Of a stretch of DNA of 27,426 nt, positions 6,657-15,254 are shown one piece after another. The position numbers and the translations under genes were made by a program. Each line of letters opens with the position of its first letter. The first letter of the stretch is position 1. The stretch comes from an uncultured Negativicutes bacterium (GTDB lineage Bacteria > Bacillota > Negativicutes > Acidaminococcales > Acidaminococcaceae). The notes under the pieces are model-generated. The model searched no databases and was not told the DNA's origin. It saw only the letters and a program-made list of their open reading frames with translations. The stretch lies in NCBI GenBank assembly GCA_937926555.1, contig CALAZX010000223.1, positions 1-27,426 on the forward strand, given 5' to 3'.

Positions 6657-7682
6657 ATGGAAAAGACTTTACGGGAACTGGCTGATTTTCTGCACGGTCA
6701 GCTTGAGAACGACCGGCCGGAGATGCGCATCACCGGTGTGAACGGACTGGTGGAGGCGGGAGAGACCGAGATCTCCTTCGCCGTGGCCCCTTATGTGGAC
6801 CAGTGCCATCTGAGCCGGGCAGGCGCCATGATTCTGGCACCGGGGGACCGGGAGCTGGACCGCCCCGTAATCCGGGTGGAGAATCCCCGTGCCGCCTTCG
6901 CGGAGCTGCTGGAGCTCTTCCGGGCGCCGGAGGAAGTGGAGCGTGTGATCAGCCCTCTGGCCTATGTGGCCGAGGATGCCGTGATCGGCAAGAATGTGGC
7001 CATACAGCCTTTTGCTGTGGTGGAATCCGGTGCTGTCATCGGTGACAACACCATCATCTATCCCCATGCCTATGTGGGGAAACGGGTGAAGGTGGGCGCC
7101 GACTGCATCATCTACCCCAATGTGACCATCCGGGAGGACTGCGTCCTGGGCGACCGGGATATCCTGCAGGCCGGCTGTGTCATCGGCGGTGACGGATTCG
7201 GCTATGTCTCCAACAATGGAAAACACAGCAAAGTGCTGCAGACCGGCAATGTCATCCTGGGCGATGACGTGGAGATCGGCAACAACTCCTGCATCGACCG
7301 TGCCACGGTGGACAGCACCATTGTGGGCAACGGCACGAAACTGGACAACCTGGTCCATCTGGGCCATAACGACGTGGTGGGCGAGAACTGCATCTTCTGC
7401 GCCCATGCCGGCATCTCCGGCAGCGTGGTGATTGGCGACAACAACACCTTCGGCGGCCAGGCCGCCACGGTGGGCCATATCACCATCGGCAGCAACAATA
7501 CCTTCGCGGCCCGCTGCGGCATCATCGGCAACGTGGGCGACGGCGCCATCCTGGCCGGTTTCCCCGCCATGGGGCATAAGGACTGGCTGCGCCAGGAGGC
7601 GAAACTCCGCAAGGTGGGCGACCTGCTGAAGAAGGTCCGCCGGCTGGAGAAAGAGCTGGAGGAGCTGACGAAAGAGAAATGA
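6657..7682 (+). CDS. lpxD: LpxD, UDP-3-O-acylglucosamine N-acyltransferase
   Basis: This 341-residue cytoplasmic enzyme adds the N-linked hydroxyacyl chain from acyl-ACP in the third step of lipid A synthesis. The N-terminal domain (about 1-100) is the uridine-binding part. A left-handed beta-helix of hexapeptide repeats (about 105-305) follows, with the family signature GGDGFGYV. His237 in LGHN aligns with the catalytic His239 of E. coli LpxD. A charged C-terminal helix (about 315-341) completes the chain, as in trimeric LpxD. Length matches the E. coli protein. GGAGAGG lies 9 bases before the ATG. It leads a group with an acyltransferase, lpxC and fabZ. Confidence 0.96.
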   Translation: MEKTLRELADFLHGQLENDRPEMRITGVNGLVEAGETEISFAVAPYVDQCHLSRAGAMILAPGDRELDRPVIRVENPRAAFAELLELFRAPEEVERVISPLAYVAEDAVIGKNVAIQPFAVVESGAVIGDNTIIYPHAYVGKRVKVGADCIIYPNVTIREDCVLGDRDILQAGCVIGGDGFGYVSNNGKHSKVLQTGNVILGDDVEIGNNSCIDRATVDSTIVGNGTKLDNLVHLGHNDVVGENCIFCAHAGISGSVVIGDNNTFGGQAATVGHITIGSNNTFAARCGIIGNVGDGAILAGFPAMGHKDWLRQEAKLRKVGDLLKKVRRLEKELEELTKEK

Positions 7683-7766
7683 TGACGGCAGGGAGCGGCG
7701 TGCCCGGATCCGGCGAGGACCGGCGGAACCCGCGGAACCCCCTGACCGCTGAGTATCGGTGATTCT

Positions 7767-8654
7767 ATGTTTACTTATTATCTAATGCGTTTTATCAGTA
7801 AAATATTCTGCATCCTGCCGCTGCGCGTGGGCCTGTTTTTCGGGCGGATGCTGGGGAATGTGTCCCTGGCCTTCCTGCCGGACTGGCGCCTGAAGATGGC
7901 CACCGCCAATGTGGAGGAGTGCCTGGGGCTGCCCCATGACGAGGCGGAGGAAGTGGCCAAGGAGAGTGTGCGGAAATTCGGCCGCATGATCGTCGAGGTG
8001 CTGCGCTTTCCCCTGCTGAACCGGACCACCATCGACCAGGTGGTGAAGACGGAAGGGCTGGAGTACCTGGAGGAGGCCTACGCCCAGAACAAGGGCGTGA
8101 TCATGGCCACCGGCCATTTCGGCAACTGGGAGCTGCTGGGCGCCACCGTGGCGCTGCACGGCTATCCCATGCTGAGCATCGCCAGAAAGCAGAACAACGG
8201 CGCCATGGACCAGTTCATCAACGACTACCGGGCCATGGTGGGGCAGAAAGTGGCGTACAACAGAGGCAAGGGAGACCTGCTCTCCATCAGCCGCATGCTG
8301 CGCAACAAGAAGCTGCTGGGCATCCTGTTCGACCAGGACACCAACGACACCGGTGTGCATATGGACCTGTTCGGGAAACCGGTGGTGACTCCTGCCGGAC
8401 CGGCGGTGCTGTCCCGCACTTTCGGATCCCCGATCCTGCCGATTTTTATGCACTATGACGAAGACGGCCATAGCTGCGCGAAAATATACCCCCCTCTCTA
8501 CACGGCGAAGACCGCTGACAAGGAGGCGGACATCCGTCAGACCATGGAGCAGCTGGTGGACATCCTGGAACAGGAGATCCGCAGCAACCCGCCCATGTGG
8601 TTCTGGGTGCACGACCGCTGGAAAGACGGAAAGAAACGTTTTAAATCCCTGTGA
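7767..8654 (+). CDS. lpxL: lipid A secondary acyltransferase, LpxL/HtrB family (copy 1)
   Basis: A 295-residue inner-membrane acyltransferase of the LpxL/LpxM/HtrB family, which adds secondary acyl chains to Kdo-lipid A using acyl-ACP. The N-terminus is hydrophobic. The family catalytic motif H-x4-D/E is seen as HFGNWE (His117 to Glu122), and DQDTNDTG then TPAGPAVL match the conserved blocks downstream. The chain ends in the expected W-x-HDRWK pattern. Copy 2 at 21331 is clearly different in sequence, so the two probably differ in acyl position or chain preference; which is which cannot be told. No strong ribosome site precedes the ATG, and the gap from lpxD is 84 bases. Confidence 0.9.
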   Translation: MFTYYLMRFISKIFCILPLRVGLFFGRMLGNVSLAFLPDWRLKMATANVEECLGLPHDEAEEVAKESVRKFGRMIVEVLRFPLLNRTTIDQVVKTEGLEYLEEAYAQNKGVIMATGHFGNWELLGATVALHGYPMLSIARKQNNGAMDQFINDYRAMVGQKVAYNRGKGDLLSISRMLRNKKLLGILFDQDTNDTGVHMDLFGKPVVTPAGPAVLSRTFGSPILPIFMHYDEDGHSCAKIYPPLYTAKTADKEADIRQTMEQLVDILEQEIRSNPPMWFWVHDRWKDGKKRFKSL

Positions 8655-8674
8655 GAGGGATATGGAGGAATAGT

Positions 8675-9505
8675 ATGGAAAAACAGATTACACTTGCCGG
8701 ACCGGTAAGCTATGCGGGCGTGGGCCTGCATTCCGGCAAAGAGGTGGAGATGCGGCTGTGCCCCGCGGAACCTGACACGGGCATCGTTTTTGTCCGCACG
8801 GATCTGCCCGGACATCCGGAGATCCACGCCAAGGCGGAGCTGGTGACTTCCACCATGCGCGCCACCACCATCAGCGAGAACGGCGCTGAGGTGTTCACCG
8901 TGGAGCATCTGATGGGAGCCCTGTCCATGATGGGACTGGACAACTGCCGCATCGAGATGAACTCTCCCGAGCCGCCCGTGATGGACGGCAGCGGCCTGGA
9001 ATTCTCCAAGCTGATCCTGGAAGCGGGACGGGTTGAGCAGGACGCTCCGAAGCATGTATATACGATTGACAGGGCATTCTCCGTCTATGACGGGGACAAG
9101 TACATCGTGGCCCTGCCTTATGACGGATACCGTATCTCCTTCACGTCCATCAACAGCCATCCGCTGCTGGGGACCCAGCACTACGACGTGGAGCTGACGG
9201 AGGAGAGTTTCCTGGAGGAGATCGCTCCCGCCCGTACCATCGGGTTCATGTGGGAAGTGGAGCAGATGCGGAAAATGGGACTGGGTCTTGGCGGCAGCCT
9301 GGAGAACGCTGTCATCTACGACCAGGAGAAATGCCTGTCCGTACCGCGTTTCCCCGACGAACTGGTGCGCCACAAGATTCTCGACGTCATCGGCGACCTG
9401 TTCCTGCTGGGACATATCCGGGGTCACATCATCGCTGTGAAATCCGGACATTCCTACAATTCACAACTGGCCAAAAAAATTATTGCATACAGGGAGGGTA
9501 AATAA
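8675..9505 (+). CDS. lpxC: LpxC, UDP-3-O-acyl-N-acetylglucosamine deacetylase
   Basis: This 276-residue zinc enzyme performs the committed deacetylation of lipid A synthesis. Zinc-ligand and catalytic positions are present: His78 in EHLM (E77-H78), His233 and Asp237 in HKILD, and His259 in SGHSYNS, matching E. coli His79, His238, Asp242 and His265. The MDGSG loop and ARTIGF motif are also present. It lacks much of the C-terminal tail that in E. coli is used for FtsH degradation, so control may differ. The ATG at 8675 is chosen because GGAGG (8664-8668) lies 6 bases upstream; a GTG at 8651 overlaps the previous stop and lacks this. Its stop overlaps the fabZ start by one base (TAATG). Confidence 0.96.
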   Translation: MEKQITLAGPVSYAGVGLHSGKEVEMRLCPAEPDTGIVFVRTDLPGHPEIHAKAELVTSTMRATTISENGAEVFTVEHLMGALSMMGLDNCRIEMNSPEPPVMDGSGLEFSKLILEAGRVEQDAPKHVYTIDRAFSVYDGDKYIVALPYDGYRISFTSINSHPLLGTQHYDVELTEESFLEEIAPARTIGFMWEVEQMRKMGLGLGGSLENAVIYDQEKCLSVPRFPDELVRHKILDVIGDLFLLGHIRGHIIAVKSGHSYNSQLAKKIIAYREGK

Positions 9506-9945
9506 TGGCTATTACTCTGGATATTGTTGAAATCAAAAAAATTCTGCCGCATCGTTTCCCCATGCTGCTGGTGGACCGGATCCTGGATCTGGAACCCATG
9601 AAATGGGCTGTGGGCGTGAAGAATATCACCGCCAACGAGATGCAGTTCCTGGGACATTTCCCCGATGAGCCTATCATGCCCGGCGTGCTTCTGATTGAGG
9701 CCATGGCGCAGGTTGGCGGCGTGGCTATGCTGTATCCCCCGGAAAACCGCGGCAAGATCGCCGTGTTCGGCAAGATTGACAAAGTGCGTTTCCGCAAACA
9801 GGTGGTGCCCGGCGACCAGCTGATCACCCGTGCTGAAGTAATCAAGATCCACGGCAATATGGGCGTGATCCACTGCGAAGGCAAAGTGGACGGCGCCGTT
9901 GCCTGCGAATGCGACTGCTTCTTCGCTATCCAGGAGAAAAGATAA
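9505..9945 (+). CDS. fabZ: FabZ, 3-hydroxyacyl-ACP dehydratase
   Basis: A 146-residue hot-dog-fold enzyme that dehydrates 3-hydroxyacyl-ACP in fatty acid elongation. It competes with LpxA and LpxD for the hydroxyacyl-ACP pool, so pairing it with lpxC links membrane lipid and LPS output. The catalytic pair is His51 in GHFP and Glu65 in IEAMAQ, with LPHRFP-LLVDR at the N-terminus as in family members. Length matches the E. coli protein (151). AGGGAGG (9491-9497) provides a ribosome site, and translation is coupled to lpxC through the one-base overlap. Confidence 0.96.
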   Translation: MAITLDIVEIKKILPHRFPMLLVDRILDLEPMKWAVGVKNITANEMQFLGHFPDEPIMPGVLLIEAMAQVGGVAMLYPPENRGKIAVFGKIDKVRFRKQVVPGDQLITRAEVIKIHGNMGVIHCEGKVDGAVACECDCFFAIQEKR

Positions 9946-10297
9946 CTCTCACTGACGGCTGTCCTGTCCTCCCCGCGGCGCCGGCAACAGGCGGCGGGGG
10001 AGGCTGATTTCTCCGGAAACCGCGGAACTTTCCGGACGGATTCCGGGGAAATGTAAAAACTTTGTAAAAAAGAAGAAAACTAGTGAAATATGGCCGAAAA
10101 AAGCCGTATAAGCTAGATAAAATGATTTAATTAAATTATATAGCGGATTTTGGAGTGCGAAAAAGATACTGTTATTCCGATTATATGTTTAATTATTACA
10201 GGGATATCTCCGGGTCTGTCCAAGCCCGACGCTTCCCCGGAGGGAGCGGAGGCGCGGCAGCGCGCCGGACTGAGATACTGTAGAGGAGTGAATGGTA
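9946..10297 (+). other. intergenic leader-like region before lpxA
   Basis: This 352-base gap has no gene that I can support. In order it holds: a GC-rich hairpin (9968-10003, CCTCCCC with GGGGAGG) lacking a T-tract; an exact 8-bp inverted repeat TCCGGAAA/TTTCCGGA (10012-10036); an A-rich stretch (10051-10080); a CTAG-flanked imperfect hairpin around GGCCGAAAAAAGCC (about 10080-10116); a 12-bp palindrome ATTTAATTAAAT (10125-10136); and a 7-bp CTCCGGG/CCCGGAG stem (about 10208-10242). A possible -10 (TATAAG, 10107-10112, or TAAAAT, 10118-10123) lacks a good -35. It probably contains the end of the lpxD-fabZ unit and a promoter and leader for lpxA. Confidence 0.5.
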
Positions 10298-11101
10298 ATG
10301 ACATCGGCAGTTACACCGCTGCGCAAAATTCATGAAACCGCTATTATTGAGGATGGCGCGATCATTGGCAAAAATGTAGTGATCGGACCTTATTCGGTCA
10401 TCAAACACGACGTTGTACTGGGGGACGGCTGTATCGTCGGACCTCATGTTGTGATTCATCCGTACACCTATATCGGCAAAGACTGCCGTTTCTTCCCGGG
10501 CGCCTCTATCGGCGGCGAACCCCAGGACCTGAAATTCTATGGCGAGCACAGCACCACCACCATCGGTGACCGCTGCACTTTCCGGGAATGCTGCACGGTG
10601 AGCCGTGCCACCGGCGAGGGCAACGAGACCCGTATCGGCAATGATGTGCTGATGATGGCCTATACCCATGTCGCCCACAACTGCATCGTGGGCAGCAATG
10701 TGATCATGTCCAACGTGGCCACCCTGGCGGGCCATGTGACTGTGGAGGACCGTGCTGTCATCGGCGGTCTGGCCGCTGTGCACCAGTTCTGCAAAGTGGG
10801 CCGCAACGCCATGATCGGCGGCATGAGCCGTATTTCCCAGGACATCCCCCCCTTCATGCTGGTATCCGGCGATCCCGCCTTCGTATCCGGCCTGAACAGT
10901 GTGGGCATGGCGCGGGCCGGTATCGCTCCGGAAATCCGCAAAGAACTGAAAAAAGCCTTCCGTATCCTGTACCGCAGCGGTCTGCCTCTGGACGAGGCCG
11001 TGGAGACCATGGAGCAGGAGCTGGAGAGCAGCGAGCCGGTTGAGCATCTGATGCGTTTCCTGCGCAATGTGGAACGCGGCATCATCCGTACCCGCAAATA
11101 A
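10298..11101 (+). CDS. lpxA: LpxA, UDP-N-acetylglucosamine O-acyltransferase
   Basis: This 267-residue cytoplasmic trimeric enzyme makes the first, reversible acylation of UDP-GlcNAc in lipid A synthesis. Nearly the whole N-terminal 190 residues are hexapeptide repeats (such as IGKNVVIG). His127 in HVAHN matches catalytic His125 of E. coli LpxA, and the block IGGLAAVHQFCKVGRNAMIGG is family-typical; the C-terminal helical part follows. The ATG at 10298 is chosen because GAGGAG (10283-10288) is then 9 bases away; an in-frame ATG at 10292 would leave only 3. It is followed by a terminator-like hairpin at 11197-11230, so it may be largely transcribed alone. Confidence 0.95.
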   Translation: MTSAVTPLRKIHETAIIEDGAIIGKNVVIGPYSVIKHDVVLGDGCIVGPHVVIHPYTYIGKDCRFFPGASIGGEPQDLKFYGEHSTTTIGDRCTFRECCTVSRATGEGNETRIGNDVLMMAYTHVAHNCIVGSNVIMSNVATLAGHVTVEDRAVIGGLAAVHQFCKVGRNAMIGGMSRISQDIPPFMLVSGDPAFVSGLNSVGMARAGIAPEIRKELKKAFRILYRSGLPLDEAVETMEQELESSEPVEHLMRFLRNVERGIIRTRK

Positions 11102-11196
11102 GCTGCGGCAGCCTGTCTCCGGACGGATGCGCGGCGCAGTCCGAACCCTGCCTAGGCCGGGGGAGGGCGCAAAAGCTGAATACTGAAATGTTACAG

Positions 11197-11230
11197 GAGG
11201 CGGCGGGTTTCCGCTGCCTCATTTTATTCT
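11197..11230 (+). terminator. terminator between lpxA and lpxI
   Basis: GAGGCGGCGG (11197-11206) pairs with CCGCTGCCTC (11211-11220), one G-T pair, around GTTT, followed by ATTTTATTCT. The 10-bp GC-rich stem plus T-rich tail is a good intrinsic terminator. The lpxI start is only 17 bases beyond, so lpxI relies on read-through. Confidence 0.65.
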
Positions 11231-11246
11231 GATAGGCGGTGTTGAG

Positions 11247-12053
11247 ATGGAGACTTTGGGTTTACTGGCCGGTATCGGGCATCTTCCCGTGGAAGTGGCC
11301 CGTTCCGCGAAACAGCTGGGCTACCGTGTGGTGGGCATCGCTGTGGTCCCGGACCATGATCCCGAACTGCCTGATGCGGTGGACGAGTTCCACACCATCA
11401 ACGTGGGCAAAGTGGGCAAGATACTGAAAACCCTGAAGAAAAGCGGCGTCAGGGAAGTGACCATGATCGGTAAGGTGACCAAGGAGGTCCTTTACAAGAA
11501 CGGCGTGGTGATTCCCGACCTGACGACAATCAAAGTGCTGGCGTCCCTTCCCGACCGGAAGGACGATACCATCATGAATGCCATTGTGGACCTCATCGAG
11601 GAGCAGGGCATGCATGTCATGGACCAGACGAAACTGATCCAGCCCCTGCTGCCGGCTCCCGGCGTACTGACCCGGAGAGCTCCTACGGCGGAGGAGATGG
11701 AGGACATGGAGTTCGGCTTCCTGATGGCCAAGGAACTGGGCCGTCTGGACGTGGGACAGACTGTTGTCATCAAGAAGAAAGCGGTCATGGCCCTGGAGGC
11801 CATCGAGGGGACTGACGCCTGCATCCTGCGGGGCGGTTTCCTGGGCAAGGGGAACGTGATCGTGGCCAAGACGGCGAAACCCGCACAGGACAGCCGGTTT
11901 GACGTGCCCAGCATCGGCACGGACACTCTGACGTCCATGATCCATGCGGGAGCCACCGGCATCATGATCGAGGCCGGCCGTACCCTGGTGGTGGACCGGG
12001 AGAAGACTGTGGCCATGGCGGACGCCAACAATATCACGATCATCGCGAAATGA
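11247..12053 (+). CDS. lpxI: LpxI, UDP-2,3-diacylglucosamine diphosphatase (DUF1009 type)
   Basis: A 268-residue protein of the LpxI family, which cleaves UDP-2,3-diacylglucosamine to lipid X and UMP. This replaces LpxH of E. coli; LpxI was defined in Caulobacter. The start LGLLAGIGHLPVEVA fits the family N-domain. The C-domain carries the conserved block with KKAVMALEAIEGTDA and GGFLGKGNV, then QDSRFDVPSIGTDT, which holds acidic residues likely to include the catalytic Asp. Length matches the family. It fills the fourth step between lpxA and lpxB, in pathway order. A weak GGCGG precedes the ATG. Confidence 0.93.
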   Translation: METLGLLAGIGHLPVEVARSAKQLGYRVVGIAVVPDHDPELPDAVDEFHTINVGKVGKILKTLKKSGVREVTMIGKVTKEVLYKNGVVIPDLTTIKVLASLPDRKDDTIMNAIVDLIEEQGMHVMDQTKLIQPLLPAPGVLTRRAPTAEEMEDMEFGFLMAKELGRLDVGQTVVIKKKAVMALEAIEGTDACILRGGFLGKGNVIVAKTAKPAQDSRFDVPSIGTDTLTSMIHAGATGIMIEAGRTLVVDREKTVAMADANNITIIAK

Positions 12054-12156
12054 CGCGGTGACCGGTTCCGGCGCGGAGTGCTCCGGACCGCATCCGCCAA
12101 CGGCGGACAGGGTATCCGGAGTATCTGTGAAAAATTGAAAAAATCATCGACTTGAG

Positions 12157-12186
12157 CAGGCTGAAGGGTGTCCTCAGCCTGTTTTT
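12157..12186 (+). terminator. strong terminator after lpxI
   Basis: CAGGCTGA (12157-12164) and TCAGCCTG (12174-12181) form a perfect 8-bp stem around a 9-base loop, followed directly by five T (12182-12186). The lpxI stop is 104 bases upstream. A new -10 promoter element begins two bases after the T run, so this is a sharp unit boundary. Confidence 0.8.
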
Positions 12187-12187
12187 A

Positions 12188-12196
12188 TGTTATAAT
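12188..12196 (+). promoter_or_regulatory. extended -10 promoter of the lpxB-to-lptF/G block
   Basis: TGT then a perfect TATAAT (12191-12196) forms an extended -10. No good -35 sits 16-18 bases upstream, because the terminator stem occupies that region. Predicted start is near 12203, which puts the 12202 ATG outside the transcript and supports the lpxB start at 12259. Confidence 0.55.
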
Positions 12197-12258
12197 ATAA
12201 AGTGCATAACTCTGTAACAAATTCAACGGAATTGGATAGAAGAAGCAAAGGATGTATT

Positions 12259-13413
12259 ATGACGAAAATATTTATTTCTGCAGGAGAGGCTTCCGGCGAC
12301 CTTCATGCCGGAGCTGTGATCCGCGCGCTGAAAAAACTGGACCCCACGGTGGAGGTTTTCGGTATGGGCGGCGACTGCTTCCGGGCTGCCGGCGGCGAGG
12401 TGCTGTTCGATATCAAGGACCATTCCGTCATGGGCTTCCTGGAAGTGGTGAAGAAGCTGCCGGCCATCTGGCGGCTGAAGCAGGAGTTCATCCGGGTGAT
12501 GGAGGAGCGTAAACCGGATGTGTTCCTGACCATCGACTATCCGGGGTTCAACATGCGTCTGGCGAAACAGGCGAAGAAGCGGGGCATCAAGGTGGTGTCC
12601 TTCATTGCTCCTTCCGCCTGGGCATGGCGTCCGAGCCGTGCCGCCGGGGTGGTGAAGGTGGTGGACAAGATCGCCTCCATCTTCCCCTTCGAGTTCGACC
12701 TGTACAAGTCCTACGGGGCTGATATCGAGTTCGTGGGCCACCCGCTGCTGGACACCGTCCGGACGGAACTGCCTCATGAGGAGGCCTGCCGCCTGGCGGG
12801 GAAACGGGAGGGGCATCCCCTGGTGATGCTCATGCCCGGCAGCCGCATGATGGAGATCCAGCGCCTGCTTCCGGTGATGCTGGAGGCAGCGGCGATCCTG
12901 CGGAAGAAGATGCCCGAGGTGGATTTCACCATGCCCAGGGCCGGCACTATTTCCCGGGAAATCCTGGAGAAGGCCATCAAGGAATCCGGTGTCCCCGTGC
13001 GTATCACGGAGGGGCACAACTACGATATGATGAGCGTGGCCGACCTGGCCATCGCCACCAGCGGCACAGTGACCCTGGAAGCCGCCCTCTGCGGCCTGGG
13101 GTGCGAGATTCTCTATAAGACCTCGCCCATCAGCTACGCCATCGCCAAGCGGGTGGTGGAGATTCCCCACATCGGTCTGCCCAACATCGTGGCCGGCCGT
13201 CTGGTGGTGCCGGAACTGCTGCAGGACGACTGCACGCCGGAGAAAGTGGCGGATACCGCGGTGGAGCTGCTGCAGCCTGAACGGTACAGACAGCTGAAGG
13301 CGGATCTGGCCGAAGTGAAAGCCCGTCTGGGCGAGCCGGGGGCCGTGACCCGCGTGGCCGAACTGGTCCTGCGGATGGCGGCACTGCATCAGCAGGAGGC
13401 CGGCAAGGCCTGA
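12259..13413 (+). CDS. lpxB: LpxB, lipid A disaccharide synthase
   Basis: This 384-residue glycosyltransferase (GT19 family) joins lipid X to UDP-2,3-diacylglucosamine to make the disaccharide core of lipid A on the inner face of the inner membrane. The N-terminus ISAGEASGDLHAG, the PSAWAWRPSRA block, IASIFPFE and GHPLLD, and the C-domain LMPGSRMMEI and TSGTVTLEAAL are all family signatures. Length matches E. coli LpxB (382). The ATG at 12259 has AAAGGA (12247-12252) 6 bases upstream. It begins the long block that continues with msbA after 95 bases; a CAAGGTC/GACCTTG hairpin (13464-13483) lies in that gap. Confidence 0.96.
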   Translation: MTKIFISAGEASGDLHAGAVIRALKKLDPTVEVFGMGGDCFRAAGGEVLFDIKDHSVMGFLEVVKKLPAIWRLKQEFIRVMEERKPDVFLTIDYPGFNMRLAKQAKKRGIKVVSFIAPSAWAWRPSRAAGVVKVVDKIASIFPFEFDLYKSYGADIEFVGHPLLDTVRTELPHEEACRLAGKREGHPLVMLMPGSRMMEIQRLLPVMLEAAAILRKKMPEVDFTMPRAGTISREILEKAIKESGVPVRITEGHNYDMMSVADLAIATSGTVTLEAALCGLGCEILYKTSPISYAIAKRVVEIPHIGLPNIVAGRLVVPELLQDDCTPEKVADTAVELLQPERYRQLKADLAEVKARLGEPGAVTRVAELVLRMAALHQQEAGKA

Positions 13414-13508
13414 GAGGAACGGGAGGAGCATGGTGGCGCATCGCGTCGTCATCGTATCCCGTACAAGGTCCCGCAAGACCTTGAGACTGTTTTGAATGGG
13501 GAGAAAGA

Positions 13509-15242
13509 ATGAATCTATACATACGAATCCTGAAATACGTGAAACCATATATGCACGTCCTCTGCGCGGCACTGGTCTGCACCATGCTGGCAGCGGCGGC
13601 CAACCTGTACCTGCCGTGGGTCATCAAGGACATGGTGGACAAGGTGCTGGCGGACAAGGACGCCGCCATGCTGAACCTGATCGCGGGCAGTATCGTCGTG
13701 ATCTTCATCCTCAGAGGGTTCTTCTTCTACGGACAGAACTACCTGATGAGTTATGTGGGACAGCATGTGGTCATCGACATCCGGGGGGAAGTCTTCCGGA
13801 AGCTGCAGCGGCTGTCCCTGTCCTTCTATGACAAGAACAAGACGGGCACCATCATGAGCTACGTCACCAATGACGTATCGGCCCTTCAGGGCGCCATGGT
13901 GGACAGCACCATCGACCTGGTGACCGAGGGCTTCATCCTGATCGGATCCATCTGCGCCATGGTCTATCTGGACTGGCGGCTGACCCTGTTCACCTTCTGC
14001 ACCTTCCCTGCGGTTCTCTGGTTCATGGATTTCTTCGGCAAGAAGATCCGCCGTTCCGGCGGCCAGATCCAGGAAGCCACGGCGGATATCACCTCGGTGC
14101 TCCAGGAGGCGGTGGCCTCCGCCCGGGTGGTGAAATCCTTTGTCCGGGAAGGCTATGAGATCGACCGGTTCGACAAGGAGAACACGGCCAACTTCAAGGC
14201 CAACATGAAGAACGCCAAATACATGGCCACGCTGACACCTACCATCGAGCTGGTGGCGGCTCTGGGCGTGACGCTGATCCTCTGGTACGGCGGCCACAAC
14301 GTGATCGACGGGGAGACTTCCCCCGGTTCGCTGATCGCCTTCCTGGTGTACGCGGTGAATATCTCCAATCCCATCAAGCGGATCACCCGCACCATCGGCA
14401 CCATCCAGAAAGCCCTGGCTGCGGCACAGCGCGTGTTCAACGTGATCGACCTGGAGGAGGACGTGAAGAACGAGCCCGATGCCAAGGCGCTGCCTGCCGT
14501 GACGGGCAATGTGGATTTCGAACATGTGTCCTTCGCCTACAACAAAGGCGAGGAAGTGCTCCACGACCTGGACTTCCAGGTGAAGCCGGGACAGGTCATC
14601 GGCATCGTGGGCCCTTCCGGCGCAGGCAAGTCCACCATCGCCAGCCTGCTGCCCCGGTTCTACAATGTGTCCGGCGGCGTCATCCGCATCGACGGGCAGG
14701 ACATCAGCAAGGTGACCCTGGAATCCCTGCGTGAGCAGGTGGGCATCGTGCCCCAGGAGACCATGCTGTTCAACGGCTCCGTCTACGAGAACATCCTCTA
14801 CGGCCGGCTGGACGCCACCCGGGAGGAAGTGGAGGCCGCGGCGAAAGCGGCCAACGCCCACGAGTTCATCATGGGGCTGCCCCAGGGGTACGACACCATG
14901 CTGGGCGACCGTGGCGTGAACATCTCCGGCGGCCAGCGGCAGCGCATCTCCATCGCGAGAGCCATCCTCAAGAACCCCAGGATCCTGATCCTGGACGAGG
15001 CCACCTCCGCGCTGGACACGGAAAGCGAGCGGCTGGTGCAGGAGGCCCTGAACCGCCTGATGGTAGGCAGAACCTCCTTCGTCATCGCACACCGCCTCTC
15101 CACCATCAAGAACGCCGACAGGATCCTTGTTCTGGAGAACGGCGCGCTGGTAGAGGACGGAAACCATGAGGAGCTGATGGCCGAGAACGGCCTGTACGCT
15201 CATCTGTATCAGATACAGTACCGCGGAAAAGCGGCGGAGTGA
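13509..15242 (+). CDS. msbA: MsbA-type lipid A ABC exporter
   Basis: This 577-residue half-transporter has an N-terminal membrane domain (about 1-320, six expected spans) and a C-terminal ATPase domain. In E. coli the homodimer flips lipid A-core across the inner membrane. The Walker A GPSGAGKST begins at residue 368, the signature ISGGQRQR is at about 472, the Walker B ILDEATSALD follows, and the H-loop AHRLST is present. MsbA-like multidrug exporters look similar, so function rests on its place between lpxB and kdtA-lpxK, which supports a lipid A role. GGGGAG (13498-13503) lies 5 bases before the ATG. The next gene starts 12 bases after the stop. Confidence 0.92.
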   Translation: MNLYIRILKYVKPYMHVLCAALVCTMLAAAANLYLPWVIKDMVDKVLADKDAAMLNLIAGSIVVIFILRGFFFYGQNYLMSYVGQHVVIDIRGEVFRKLQRLSLSFYDKNKTGTIMSYVTNDVSALQGAMVDSTIDLVTEGFILIGSICAMVYLDWRLTLFTFCTFPAVLWFMDFFGKKIRRSGGQIQEATADITSVLQEAVASARVVKSFVREGYEIDRFDKENTANFKANMKNAKYMATLTPTIELVAALGVTLILWYGGHNVIDGETSPGSLIAFLVYAVNISNPIKRITRTIGTIQKALAAAQRVFNVIDLEEDVKNEPDAKALPAVTGNVDFEHVSFAYNKGEEVLHDLDFQVKPGQVIGIVGPSGAGKSTIASLLPRFYNVSGGVIRIDGQDISKVTLESLREQVGIVPQETMLFNGSVYENILYGRLDATREEVEAAAKAANAHEFIMGLPQGYDTMLGDRGVNISGGQRQRISIARAILKNPRILILDEATSALDTESERLVQEALNRLMVGRTSFVIAHRLSTIKNADRILVLENGALVEDGNHEELMAENGLYAHLYQIQYRGKAAE

Positions 15243-15254
15243 GGGTAGGAAAGC

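Noticed and set aside
10150..10335. A 61-codon plus-strand frame in the lpxA leader
   Set aside because: No ribosome site, unusual composition and overlap with the lpxA start; probably chance.
12202..12258. Earlier lpxB start at 12202
   Set aside because: It overlaps the predicted transcription start just after TATAAT, has no ribosome site, and the family N-terminus begins at 12259.
13515..15203. Long minus-strand frames opposite msbA and (19517-21370) kdsD/kdsC
   Set aside because: Mirror images of real genes with no start signals and implausible composition.
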